Assembly: GCA_034336665.1 (NCBI GenBank)
Contig: CM067590.1
Location: 4,550,959-4,614,958 of the forward strand
Source: Luscinia megarhynchos
Taxonomy: Eukaryota > Chordata > Aves > Passeriformes > Turdidae
Direction: 5' to 3'
Length of the DNA stretch: 64,000 nt
Of this stretch, positions 50,901 to 63,684 are shown piece after piece; within the stretch, counting starts at the first letter, position 1; the number at the start of each line of letters is the position of its first letter. A program made the translations under genes and the position numbers. Under the pieces are notes generated by a model that did no database searches, was not told where the DNA came from, and saw only the letters and a program-made list of their open reading frames with translations.

Positions 50901-51516
50901 ATTGCCAAAAGCGAGCAACAACATCAGCAGTATCAGCTGCCCCAGCCTGTGCGTCCCAGCGTGTTCTCGCCGGGAAACGGCTCACGTACAACAGCACAGC
51001 CTGGAACGCAGGGATAATCAACAGTGCCTGCGCCAAGTAAACATATAGAGAGACGTTCTGCCTCTGCAAACTGTGCTCCGACGGGCTAGGCGCAGTACGG
51101 AGAGAAATTGTTGATCAAGGGTTGATAGGAAGCCTACACACATCCAAAAATACCCTCCCCGGAGCCTTTCGCCTCTCGTGGGATTGTCACTAATTTGAAC
51201 ATGGACACTGTTATCAAGGTCACACATCGCTCGTCCGGGCTCGGGAGAAAGTCAGGCAAGTTAAGGAAAAACGCCGCTCGGTAGCTAAGCAAGGACAAGT
51301 GACATTTTATTTGGAAGCACGAGGACTGCGGCTGGCTCGAATTCTGCTCGGGATAAATAAAAGGGGAGCTCCAAGGGCACGGCTGGAGGGGAACTGGCGG
51401 CAGCCCCAGACACCAGCGCTGCCTCCAGCCCCACAGCCGCCGCTGGCCGCTGTTTATTCCCACTCTGCGGCTGCTCCTGGGGGTCCCCGCGACCACCCGA
51501 GCCCATCCATAATTTA

Positions 51517-51999
<483 letters not shown>

Positions 52000-52141
52000 C
52001 TAGAGGGGCCGGCCGGGGCGGGGTGCGGCGGCCGGGCCGGGCCGGGCCGGGGGCGTGGGCGCGGTGCGGCGGGCGGGGGGCGGCGGGAGCGGCGGGGAGG
52101 GGCGGCCGGTGCCGGGGGGGCGGCGGGTCCCGTCCCTCCCT

Positions 52142-52186
52142 CTATTGTCGTTGGCGGCTCGCGGGGCTCTCGGGCGCCGCCGCCAT
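52142..52186 (-). promoter_or_regulatory. Upstream ORF 1 (14 codons)
   Basis: The ATG inside the YY1 motif opens a 14-codon frame (MAAAPESPASRQRQ, stop TAG at 52142-52144). It has A at -3 and G at +4, a strong initiation context. It lies in the DOT1L leader only if transcription starts upstream of 52186, which is plausible for this motif but not proven. Confidence 0.45.
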
Positions 52187-52190
52187 CTTG
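52178..52190 (-). promoter_or_regulatory. YY1-type element in DOT1L 5' region
   Basis: On the minus strand the sequence reads CAAGATGGCGGCG, a match to the YY1 site (AAGATGGCGGC). In many CpG-island genes this site lies just downstream of the start site, in the direction of transcription. It lies 229 bases upstream of the DOT1L start codon in the expected orientation. Confidence 0.65.
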
Positions 52191-52480
52191 GGCCGGCGTG
52201 AGGCGAAGCACAATGAGGCGCCGGGGCCGGGCCGGGCCGGGCCCGAGCGACGCGACAGACGCGGGGAGGGGGCGGGCGGGGAGAGGGGCGGGCGCGGCCC
52301 CGCGGTCCCTCCCCCCTTCCCTTCCCTTCGCTCCCTCCCTCCCCCCTGTCCTCAGCTGCCCCCGCACCGCGCGCGCTCCCGCGGGCCCCTCGCGCGCGCG
52401 CATCCGCAGCCCCCCTCTCCCCCCTCCGCGCGCGGGATGCGGGCGGGGGTCGCGCGCGGGGACGGGGACACCCGGACAGG

Positions 52481-53605
52481 GCGGTGTGACACGGGGTGGC
52501 ACCCGGCACGCGAGAGCAGGACAGGCTGTGGTGTGACACGCGTGTGACACAGAGGTGGCACCTGGCACGCGAGAGCAGGACGGGCTGTGGTGTGACACGC
52601 GTGTGACACGGGGTGGCACCCGGCACACCAGAGCAGGACGGGCTGTGGTGTGACACACGTGTGACACGGGGTGGCACCCGGCACGCGAGAGCAGGACGGG
52701 CTGCGGTGTGACACGGGGTGGCACCCGGCACGCGAGAGCAGGACGGGCTGCGGTGTGACACGGGGTGGCACCCGGCACGCGAGAGCAGGACATGCTGTGG
52801 TGTGACACGCGTGTGACACAGAGGTGGCACCTGGCACGCCAGAGCAGGACGGGCTGTGGTGTGACACACGTGTGACACGGGGTGGCACCCGGCACGCGAG
52901 AGCAGGACGGGCTGCGGTGTGACACGCGTGTGACACGGGGTGGCACCCGGCACACCAGAGCAGGACGGGCTGCGGTGTGACACGCGTGTGACACAGAGGT
53001 GGCACCCGGCACGCGAGAGCAGGACAGGCTGTGGTGTGACACGCGTGTGACACGGGGGTGGCACCTGGCACGCGAGAGCAGGACGGGCTGTGGTGTGACA
53101 CGCGTGTGACACGGGGGTGGCACCTGGCACGCGAGAGCAGGACAGGCTGTGGTGTGACACGCGTGTGACACGGGGTGGCACCCGGCACACCAGAGCAGGA
53201 CGGGCTGTGGTGTGACACGCGTGTGACACGGGGGTGGCACCTAGCACACCAGAGCAGGACAGGCTGCGGTGTGACACGCGTGTGACACGGGGTGGCACCC
53301 GGCACACCAGAGCAGGACAGGCTGTGGTGTGACACACGTGTGACACGGGGGTGGCACCCGGCACACCAGAGCAGGATGGGCTGTGGTGTGACACGCGTGT
53401 GACACAGAGGTGGCACCCAGCACACCAGAGCAGGACGGGCTGCGGTGTGACACGCGTGTGACACAGAGGTGGCACCCAGCACACCAGAGCAGGATGGGCT
53501 GTGGTGTGACACGCGTGTGACACAGAGGTGGCACCCAGCACACCAGAGCAGGACAGGCTGTGGTGTGACACGCGTGTGACACGGGGGTGGCACCCGGCAC
53601 ACAGG
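52481..53605. repeat. 58-bp satellite array abutting the DOT1L CpG island
   Basis: About 19 full units marked by GAGCAGGAC/T, mostly 58-59 bp with some 48-bp forms. Each full unit has GTGTGACAC repeated around GC, giving the palindromic centre ACACGCGTGT, plus a GGCACCCGGCAC block. Confidence 0.93.
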
Positions 53606-54340
53606 AGCAGTGTCACATCCATGCGATGGGGCAAAGGTGGCACATGGGCACAGGAGTGGGACAGGCCACATTGTCACACGTATGTGACAAGATGAGGGTG
53701 GCACATGGGAGCAGGATGTGCTGTGGTGTGACAAATGTGACATGGCAAGGGTGGCACATGGGAGCAGAACAGATCATGGCATGACATGTGACAAGGCCGA
53801 GGTTGGCACATGGGCACAGGAGTGGGACAGGCCACGATGTCACATGTGTGATGGGGAGAGGGTGGGACATGAGAGCAGGACGGGCTGTGGCGTGACATAG
53901 GTGACACAGTGAGGGTGACACACAGCACACGGGAGCAGAATGGTTGCACTGTGACACATGTGACAAGGCCAGGGGTGGCACATGATAGGGTAAGACAGGC
54001 CATATTGTCACATGTATGAACAGGGCAAGGGTGGCACATGGCACACAGGAGCAGGATGGGCCACATTGTCACACACCAGACAGGGTGAGGTGGCACTCAG
54101 GGTCTGCAAGGGTGGAGCACCCATGTGACAGCACAAGGCTGGGACCCTCCATGTGACAGCGTGGGGCTGGCACAAGGCACTCAGGGCAATGCCAGGCTGG
54201 AACCCTGCCATGACACAGCAGGGCTGGCATGTGGCACCCAGTGGTGCCACACGTGGGGCAAGGCAAAGGTGGGACCTCTATGTGACAGCACCAGGCTGGC
54301 ATGGGACATTCATGTGGCCTTGCATGGCTGGGTCACTTGT
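53606..54340. repeat. Degenerate flank of the satellite block
   Basis: Diverged copies with GGGTGGCACATGGGAGCAGG and TGTGACA words, becoming shorter towards the next array. Confidence 0.75.
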
Positions 54341-55415
54341 GTGGTGGCACAGGGCTGGCACGCCCGTGTGAGGGCACAGAGCTGGCACACATATGATGCC
54401 ACAGGGCTGGCACATGTTTGATGGCACAGGGTTGTCACAGATATGATGACACAAGGCTGTCACACGCAATGGCACAGGGCTTGCACACAAATGATGGCGC
54501 AGGGCTGGCACACACGTGATGGCACAGGGCTGTCACACACATGATGGCACAGGGCTGTCACACTCGTGATGGCACAGGACTGGCACACATTTGATTGCAC
54601 AGGGCTGGCACACCCGTGTGAGGGCACAGGGCTGGCACACAAATGATGGCACAGGGCTGGCACACATTTGATGGCACAGGGCTGTCACACACATGATGGC
54701 ACAGGGCTGGCACACATTTGATGGTGCAGGGCTGGCACACATTTGATGGTGCAGGGCTGGCACACACATAATGGCACAGGGCTGGCACACACGTGATGGC
54801 GCAGGGCTGGCACACACGTGATGGCACAGGGCTGGCACACACATAATGGTGCAGGGCTGGCACACATTTGATGGTGCAGGGCTGTCACACACGTGGTGGC
54901 ACAGGGCTGGCACACACATGATGGCACAGGGCTGGCACACATTTGATGGTGCAGGGCTGGCACAGACATAATGGCACAGGGCTGGCACACATTTGATGGT
55001 GCAGGGCTGGCACACACATAATGGCACAGGGCTGGCACACATTTGATGGTGCAGGGCTGTCACACACGTGGTGGCACAGGGCTGGCACACACGTGGTGGC
55101 ACAGGGCTGGCACACACGTATGAGGGCACAGAGCTGGCACACATTTGATGGCACAGGGCTGTCACACGCAATGGCACAGGGCTGTCACACACGTGGTGGC
55201 ACAGGGCTGACACACACATTTGATGGCACAGAGCTGGCACACACATAATGGCACAGGGCTGGCACACACATGATGGCACAGGGCTGGCACACATGTGATG
55301 GTGCAGGGCTGGCACACACGTGTGAGGGCACAGGGCTGGCACACATTTGATGGCACAGGACTGGCACACATGTGATGGTGCAGGGCTGGCACACACGTGT
55401 GAGGCCAGGCTGCAC
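54341..55415. repeat. 25-bp satellite array
   Basis: About 40 copies of a 25-28 bp unit, GATGGCACAGGGCTGGCACA plus a few variable bases. Many units contain CACGTG where the variable part reads CACACGTGATGG or CACACGTGGTGG. Confidence 0.92.
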
Positions 55416-55522
55416 TCCTGGGTCACTGGACCAAGCCCCCAAGCCCATGTGGCTCCTGGTGCAAAGTCTGCACACAAGTGGCGTGTGAGCTTCACCTGGC
55501 ACCACAGGGGTGGTCACGGGGG

Positions 55523-55780
55523 GTGTGTCACACGGGGGGCACGGCGAGGTGTCCCCAGGCACACGGCTGTGTGTGCCAGGCCGTGCAAGGGGCTCCGCAC
55601 AGCTCCAGGTGTGTCACACGGGGGGCACGGCGAGGTGTCCCCAGGCACACGGCTGTGCGTGCCAGGCCGTGCAAGGGGCTCCGCACAGCTCCAGGTGTGT
55701 CACACGGGGGGCACGGCGAGGTGTCCCCAGGCACACGGCTGTGTGTGCCAGGCCGTGCAAGGGGCTCCGCACAGCTCCAG
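55523..55780. repeat. Three near-identical 86-bp tandem units
   Basis: GTGTGTCACACGGGGGGCAC starts at 55523, 55609 and 55695, an exact 86-bp spacing. Only single-base differences are visible between units (for example CTGTGTGTG versus CTGTGCGTG). Confidence 0.94.
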
Positions 55781-56214
55781 GGAGGAGCTTCACCGTCATG
55801 GGGGAGCAGAGCTGCGCCCTGTGTGCAGCAGTGTCCAGCGGGGACAGCGGGACAGGGGGACACGGGGATGGAGGGACATGGGGACGGGCTCCATCAGCCA
55901 CAGACACCGAGCACTGCGAGCAGAGAGCAGCATCGGGAGCTACAGCCTTACAACACGGTGTAACCTGGGAGTAGGACTGAGTGCACCTCCACCGGCAGCG
56001 ACAGAGCCGGGAAGTGTCCTGGGTGGGGGCTGGGAGCGGTGGCACCGTCCTGCATCTCTATAGTGGCCGGTGATGGCCTCAGTGACAGCATTTTGCATGT
56101 CTATAGGTGCCCGCAGGGCAAGGTGACACCGTTTGCATGTCTATAGGTGCCCAGCTGGGCGATAAAATCAGGCCAGAGCTTCTTCCTTCACAGTCTTTCA
56201 GGTGATAATTTCTC

Positions 56215-56525
56215 TGTTCTGGGGACATGCACATGCCCTGGGGGTGCAGGGACATCTGGGGGCCCTGCCACCCTGTCCTGAGGCATGGGGATATCTGAGT
56301 GCCCTGTGGTCTTGCCCTGCCACCCTGCCCTGGGTTACAGAGACATTTTGGGGGCCCTGCCACCCTGTCCTGCCACCTGAGGGTATCTGTGCGCCTGCCC
56401 TGTGTTTTGGGGACATTCGGGGGACCTGGCACCCTGCCCTGGGATGCAGGGATATCTGGGAGCCCTGGCACCCTGCCCTGGGATGCAGGGACATCTGGGG
56501 GCCCTGGCACCCTGCCCTGCCCTCC
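56215..56525. repeat. Degenerate minisatellite
   Basis: Repeated CACCCTGCCCTGGGATGCAG and GACATCTGGGGGCCCTG words. The last two units are 39 bp apart. Confidence 0.8.
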
Positions 56526-58209
56526 GAGGGAAGAGCACCAGCACCACCACAGCACCCACACCCTCCCTGTCACATCTGCTCACACCGCACTGCAGAGGGA
56601 GCCTGGGACAGTGACACCGTGCCGGGTGCCATGCTCCCTCTGAGGGCTGGAAGAGCAGCTGGCAGCCAGTGTCTGCTGGGGATGAGCATCCCTGCAGGAC
56701 AGCAGCACCCTGAGGAGGTGCCCATAGCCCAGCTGGGCATGGGTGAGCCCAGGCTCTGACCTGCAGCCAGGTCCAGCACAGCCAGATGGCACCTGGAAGG
56801 AAAATCCCGTCGAACTGGTGGTGGAAGTGGTGCTGGGAACTGCTGCCCTGTGATGCCAGTGTGGGCTGGGAACTTTTCCCCCTGCAGTTCCTCACTTTCT
56901 CAGCCAAATACAAGTAAACACGGCTTGGGGCAGGATGCTTTTGCCATCTGGCTCTCCTGGCTGTTGTCCCCAGTTTATTAATCCCATCATTCTTTTTATC
57001 CTGCTGGAGAGGATGTGGCTCAGCCATGCTGGGGAGGTTGGGGGCCATGGAGCTCAGCTTTGGTGCTCCTGTGTTGGTGCCATCACATCCACTCTGCTCC
57101 TGCTCTGGGATGTGGCTCCAGGGCCAGGCAAAGCCTCTGCAAGTCCTTTGGGATTGAGATGTGGCATGGAGACATCCAGTGCTTGGGCTGGAAACTGGCA
57201 CCGGGGTTGGGGTCACTGCCTGTGGCCCTGTGCTCCACAGGAAGGCAGGGAATGCACCGTGCCTGAAATGCATCCAGAGCTGGAGAGTGCCAGAGCAGGA
57301 CATTCCCTGCAGAGGGATTTTGTACATTATTTAACACCTGGATTTCCTGACAGGTCTCTGCTTTCAGCACAGACAGGAGCTGTTTATTGGGGGCAGCTGC
57401 ACAGCTCTGTGATGGGGGCTGGGATGTGCCCCTGCTCCTGTGGCCATGGCTGCTCCCTTATCCAGAAACTGCTCCAAGGCCGACTCCAAACTCATCCACT
57501 CCCCTCTTTGTAGCCTTTTTCTCCCCCTTAAATGTCCGTACGTGCAGAAAGCTCCATAGCTAGGAACGCTTTTCTAAGGAAAACACTAAAATCATCAAGT
57601 CAGCAGTGCTTAAACTGCTCTGACTGCCTCTTAAATAATCAATTCATTTTTAATTAGCTTACCACAAAAATTCCATTAAATTTAAATAAATAGACATGGC
57701 AGGAGTTCTCCAAGGCACAGCAGGCTCCATTTAAAGAATTCTCTTTGAGTTCGTTAGGTTGGTCTTTAATCAGTTTGTCGTCCAAGTCCTTGTGTGGTCC
57801 AAGCAGGCTCCTGGGCTGCTAATAAAGAGTAATGGAAGCTTCCAGGATTTCCCAGATGAATCCCAACCATCTGGCCACCATGCAAGGGTTCAGTGCTGGA
57901 ACTGATGTCTCCTGACAGGCAGTGGGGCGTGGGTCATTTTTGAAGCACCCGCCTGAATCAGGACATCTTTTCACTGATTTCTCTGAGTTTCACATCTGGA
58001 AGAAGAGAAGGAAGCAAGGAAGAGCAATGCCCTGTTTTCTGCTGGTTCAGTGAGATGAACTGGTACAAGAGATGTGAGAATCCCTGAGACATGGGAGCCA
58101 CTCAGTCCCCTTGGACAGCTCTGGATTTTTGGTTTTTTGGATATCTTGGAGGTCTGTAAGAAATCTTGGGAGAGACTTCTGACCACAGGATGTAGCATGT
58201 GACAGCATG

Positions 58210-58475
58210 TGACAGGACACGGGGAATGGCTTCCACTGCCAGAGGGCAGGGCTGGGTGGGATATTGGGCAGGAATTGTTCCCTGGGAGGGTGGGGAGCCC
58301 TGGCACAGGGTGCCCAGAGCAGCTGTGGCTGCCCCTGGATCCCTGGAAGTGCCCAGGCCAGGCTGGATGGAGCTTGGTGCAGCCTGGGATGGTGGAAGAT
58401 GTCCCTGCCCATGGCACAGGTGGCACTGGATGAGCTTTAAGGGAGCTCCCAACCCAAAGCATTCCCTGATTCTCT
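58210..58475 (+). mobile_element. CR1 LINE 3'-end fragment, upstream of DOT1L
   Basis: Sense copy similar to 36448-36695, ending AAGCATTCCCTGATTCTCTG. Confidence 0.85.
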
Positions 58476-60589
58476 GCTCACTCACCCTGTGCCGTCCTGC
58501 AGCTCCTCTCTGTGCTGCACCACAGGGGGGACACGCTGGGTGCTGCCAGGGGCCAATGATTTTCCAGGGACACCAGGCAGTGACCTGCAGCATTGGCCTT
58601 TCCAGAAAATCAAGAATCCACTTCCAAATTGGCAGCAGTTGGATTTTTCTGGTGTGGAGGTTTCTGGGGGGAGAAGTTCCCATCACATGCCCAGATGTGC
58701 TGGTCCTGCTGCTTGCCCCAGCTGCAGCTCCTGGCTCTATGCTGGCACAATTCAGAGCTAAACATTTTTTGCCACCACCAGATGAACCAGTTTGGATAGG
58801 GAGGAATGGGGAAGATCTGCACAGCTCCATACACAGAACTCCACTCCTGTAGCACTGGAAAAGAGATTTTTCCCTGGCAAGAGTGTACAGTGGGCAGCTG
58901 GTGCCCACAGGCAGCTGGCACAGCCCCTCCTGCCCTGCTGCACCCACATCCCACCTCTGTTCCCACATCGCCCCAGCCAGGGATCCCCTGGAATGGGGTC
59001 CCACCTGTGCAGGCGTGGGGGGACACAGAGAGGGCGTTAATGCTCCAAGGGCACTTTGCACAAGCAGTGCTCTGGCACTCTGTGCACAAACCACGTGCAA
59101 AGGCGTCTCTGGAGCTCATCCCACACCGGGATTACTGCCCTTGGGCTGTGGGGTCGGCTTCTATTGTCATCATGAGTCTATTGACCCTCGGGCAGGGCCA
59201 GTGCTTGGCAAAGGGGCTCGAGGAGCACATCAGCTCCTCTGATGTGCAACCTGCCTTCCAGCAACAGCTCCTCTTCAGTATTGACCCAATTTAGCTGACA
59301 ATAACAAGCTGGATCACGAGGCAGGTTAACGCAGGCAAGTCTGTTCCCATCAGATTAAATATCCCAGCCAGAGCCCCCGCAGTGGCAGGGCAGGATGCTG
59401 GTGGTCCATAGCCCCGGGGATGGAGTCAGCTCCCTGCTCCAACACCCTGCTCTGATGGCCGTGCACAGCTTTTCTTTCCCTCATGCACAATGCCCCACGT
59501 GCAATTCTCCAAGCCCCACTTTAATTTCTTAGGGTCGATCCTGCATGGCACCAGGGAGTTTGCTTCCACATGATGGAGCAACATCTGTCCTTTCCATCCG
59601 TCCTGCCAACTCTCCGGGCCAAATCTCTCCAGGGATGCTCTGGCTGCAGTTGCCACAACAACAAATTGATGCAACAGTTTCCTCTGCACTGAGACTCCTG
59701 TTGATACTGAGGACCTGGGGTGAGGCATCAAAGCTGTGCTGGTGCCAGTGGGGGTCCTGGCAGGTTAAAGCCATTTGTGGTTGTCAGTGTTCCTCTTTTG
59801 GTCCTGGAATTGGTCTCAACTGGTTTCAAACTGGGTTTGAGCCCAGTTTGGGAGCTTTGTCTGCCTAAGGAGACGTGGCTGTCACTGCTGGAGCCTTCCT
59901 CACACAGTGATGGGAGCACTGTACATGAGGAGCCTGAGCTCCAAATTCAGCAAGGAACGAGATGGACAAATCCAGGGACACTGTGTGCCTGTGCCAGGCA
60001 CAGCTGATGGCAGAGGAGTCACCTGCTGAACCCAGGGAGGTTACCAGGAACCTCCCACCCAGCCCTTGGGGGTTGTCTCAGCTCTGCTTTGCCAGGGGAA
60101 AACAAACTCGGTTTGGTCCTTTAGGCTGGGCTGGAGCTTGAGCTGTTCAATGGTGCAGCCCTGGCTGTGTCTAACCCCACACTGCTAGAGAGCTTCTGGA
60201 GAGCCCCTGGTGCTGGCCAGGGAGCCTCTGCCCTGCCCTGGCCCCTGCCAGAGGGGACAGAGAGGCCAAACCAGGTCCCAGGGATGGGCTGGGGTGTCCC
60301 CACTGCTGCCTCCCACCTCTCTCGCCCTTTTTTGCCCCCTTGTTTTGGGGCAGCCAGGGCTGGGGACATCCTGGCTCCACTTCACAGGCAGAGGGAGCGC
60401 AGTAAGCAGCTTTTCCCTGGCTCTTCCCTCCACCTTGCATGGCCGGCCCGCTCCAAAGTGGCGTCCGATTCCAAGCATTTGCTTAGATGTGGAATTTGTG
60501 AGCACGAGGCGCGTGTTTAACCCTCAGGCTCCATCCCCGCTCCAGGACAGCTCCAACCCCGCGCCCCTTTTTCAGCAGGGGATGTGGGG

Positions 60590-61190
60590 GGACAAAGGCT
60601 CTGGCTGGGTGGGGGCGAGGGGACCGTCCCGGACCCGAGTCACCCGCCTGGGACCCGCAGCGCCCGAAGGCACCCGCGGCACACGGAGCCTCCTGAATGG
60701 GTCCCTTGTCCCCGCAGCGCCGGCTGGCCGCGTGTCCCGCCCCGTGCCTGGCCCGCGGGGACACCGGCTGCCCCCGCAGCTCACCCGGCACCCACACCCT
60801 AATGCGGGAGTGGGGCCAAATTTGGGTCACCCATATCCAAACGTGAGCACCCATCGCCTCCACCCAAATGTCACCCATGGCTCCCAACCAGACAGCACCG
60901 AGGCACCACCCCAGCCCCACACAGGGAATCGGGAACCCACCGCCCCCATCCAGCCACGGCTCAGCCATCACCCAAAAATGGGGCAGCAATCGCTCATCCC
61001 CCCCTCAAAGACGGGAGCTCTCTGCACCGATACAGGTCCCCAAGCTGTCCTCCGCCTCGGCAGGTCCCCCACTCGTGTCCCCACCCCGGCAAGTCCCGCC
61101 GTGTCCCCCCGGTTCTCCCGGGCCGCCGGCGCCACCTCGCGGGGACGGGAGGAGCGGGGTCTGTGCAGGGACACCGCGGACACCGCGACA
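60590..61190. other. CpG-rich patch of unknown role
   Basis: Local rise in CG dinucleotides (for example CCGCGGCACACGG and GGGCCGCCGGCGCCACC) in otherwise satellite-like DNA. It could be a small CpG island or part of a GC-rich minisatellite. No YY1 site or recognisable exon was found. Confidence 0.45.
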
Positions 61191-61890
61191 GTGGCACCCC
61201 AGGACAGGGCACCCCAATAAGGCCATCCCAAAACGGGCACCCCGGCATGGCGCTCCTGGATATGGGTACCCCAATAGGGACACCCCACCATGGGCACCCC
61301 GGTAAAGACATTCCAACACAGGCACCCCAATATGAGCTTGTCAATCTGGACACTGGGGCATGGGGCAACTCAGCATGATGCACTTCAAAACTGGGGCATC
61401 CTGAAATATGGGGGTGCCCCAATATGGGGTCAGTATTGTCACCAGCAGGCAGGACACCCTGGCACAGCCATCCTGAACATCGAGTACAACCCAACATGGG
61501 ACACCACAGAAAGGGCATTCTGACACAGGCATCCCAGCAAAGACACTCCAACACAGGTACCCCAATGTGGGCACCCGGGCGTGGGGCACCTCAGTGTAAG
61601 CACCCCAGAATGGGCATCCTGCCACAGACACAGCATGGGGACTGCATCGTGGGGTGCCCCAAAATGGGCACCCCAAAATGGGTGTCCCCAGTATTGTCAC
61701 CTGGGGACAGGGCACCCTGGCAGAGTCACCACAACCTGAGTGGTCGAATAAAGGACACCCCAACAAGGGACATCCCAAAAAGGACATCCTGGCACGGGGT
61801 TCCTTGTGAGGACACTCCAACACAGGTACCCCAAAATGGGCACCCAGGCATGGGGCATCCCAGAACGAGCACTCCAAAATGGACATCCTG
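61185..61890. repeat. Short-unit degenerate minisatellite
   Basis: Many imperfect copies of short units such as GGGCACCCCAAAATG and GGACACCCCA over about 700 bp. Confidence 0.8.
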
Positions 61891-63684
61891 TCATGGCATG
61901 ATGTGGAACCCTGGCTGGACCCTTAGAGGCAGAACAGCCTCAATTTCATGTTTCTTTCCTTCAGATCAATTTACACAAAAATCATAATTAATGTAACCAA
62001 GCACAATCTCTTTAAACCTCTCTGGATGTGAAACTCAAGGAGTGCTCTGAGTGCCAGGAATGGGGGGGGAAGTTCTTGGAAGCACTGCCATGGGGAAAAA
62101 CCAAAAAAGCAGCTCAGACTCACCTCCATCAGGGATGTGATGGCTGGGATTGTGTTTTCCCACTGACGCTGGGACTCAGCAGCTCATCACAGAGCTCTCC
62201 CAAATCACAGCATTCCTTAGGGATGTTCACTGTCAGCAGGGCTGGAGATGCAGCTGGAGTGGGAAAATTCCTTCCCTGGGAATGTTGCCTGCATAAGTGC
62301 AACAGGGAAAACAGGAGGTGGCGTAATTTATTTAAAAAAATAATAACAATCTGAGCTGCAAAGGCCAAGAAAGACAAAAAGCTGGGAATTTTAAGATTTA
62401 AGTATCACCAATGGCAGCAATTAGGTTTAAAGCAATGCTCTTAATTAAAGGTGACCATAAGAGGATTCCAAACCCTTCATCATTCCCTTCAGCACGAAGA
62501 AGAGTGAAAAAGTCAATAACGTTCCAAATTTGATTTTCAAGGCTGAACTAAGTCAGGCTGCCTCAGAAGGAGAAATCCTTGGAAATTTAGTCAGGAGAGA
62601 TCAAGTCTTGGGTCCAAATCCATCTGCAGGAGATGTTCCCTACACCTCGGGGTGCTGTGCCTCCCAGCCTGGGCTTCCCTGCCTGTCCCTGGCCTGGGGG
62701 TGTGAGGGTGTGACAATGTGACGGTGTGACAAAGTGACACTGTGACAGTGGCTGAGCTCTACTGCAAACTGGGTTAAAACAAGGGATTTTCCCAGGTTTT
62801 TGGGGATCTCCTCAGAGAGCAGCCTAGCGAGAGCCAGGGGGACAGTTCAGGGGACAGTGACAGCACAGGTGAGCACAGCCAACCCTTCCCAGCCACAGCC
62901 TCATCTTGGTAGCTGAATATTCTCCATACCATGAGAACTCCAGCAAACAAAACTCTTTCCTTTGACTCTTTCCCTTAAAAAGGGAAACCTCCTGCATAGG
63001 GGCTGATGTGTGCAGCTGTTTCTGAATAAAACTATCACAACCCCACGGGCTCCTCTCTCTGCCCTGGGGCCAACACAAACAGGCTGCAAAGCCCAGGCTG
63101 AAGACAGAGAACAAAGGGAAAAACACTGGGAGCAAGAGAAATCCTTTTCCTTCCCCTCTTTGTGCAGTGGCTCAGGATCCCAGGTGGATCTTGGCAAGGT
63201 CATGTCACCTTTTTGTTTGCAAGCTGCTTTCTGTTTATTTCTCTCCTTTCCTCGTTCTGGAATGGTGAAGGTGGGGTGGGAAAGCAGCTCCTGTACATTT
63301 TGTTTTCCCCCTCCTGTTCCCTGTCACCATTCACCTGCAGTGGGGACATGTCACCAAGGGTAGGGGCTTGTCCAGGGGTACATGAGTAGAGGACAAGCTG
63401 TGGTCACAGGGACACTGAGCCATTGGCCACTCTGTGCCCACACGTGTGGGGACACCCACAAGACTCCACGTCCACCTGGCCATCACCCATCATGTCACCT
63501 GTCACCTGTCCCACACCCACACTGGTCACCTGGGGAAGTGGGTGATGGTGTTTAGTGGGTGCTCAGGTGTGGCAGCCTGTGGAGCTGCATCCCCAATAAA
63601 GACAAAATTTGGCTCTATTGGCTGTGCAGCCACTGCTGACACCCACAGGCAGAGGGGAGAAGTGAAGCTCGGCCAGCCCTACCC

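Larger units (their letters stand above)
55781..63684. other. Upstream intergenic region, no gene recognised
   Basis: Apart from the arrays and the CR1 fragment listed, I see no exon with homology I recognise, no tRNA and no clear promoter. The stretch 60590-61190 is CpG-rich. At 62700-62760 there are a few GTGTGACA words related to the satellite. The stretch 56930-58200 is unique sequence. AP3D1, the divergent mammalian neighbour of DOT1L, was looked for on the plus strand and not found. Confidence 0.6.

Noticed and set aside
54533..55495. A 320-codon minus-strand frame of CQPCAIMCVPALCHH-type repeats
   Set aside because: It comes from the 25-bp array. There is no unrelated unique sequence, domain or splice context.
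55478..56063. Open frames of 154-238 codons over the 86-bp repeat
   Set aside because: Three repeat units read in different frames, with no similarity to known proteins.
56935..57513. A 192-codon plus-strand frame in unique sequence
   Set aside because: No recognisable domain, no codon-bias evidence I can judge, and no splice context. Kept only as a weak possibility.
60210..61220. A 336-codon plus-strand frame in CpG-rich DNA
   Set aside because: Proline/arginine/serine-rich composition with no recognisable domain. GC-rich DNA has few stops, and other frames are also open here. I would accept it only with transcript support.
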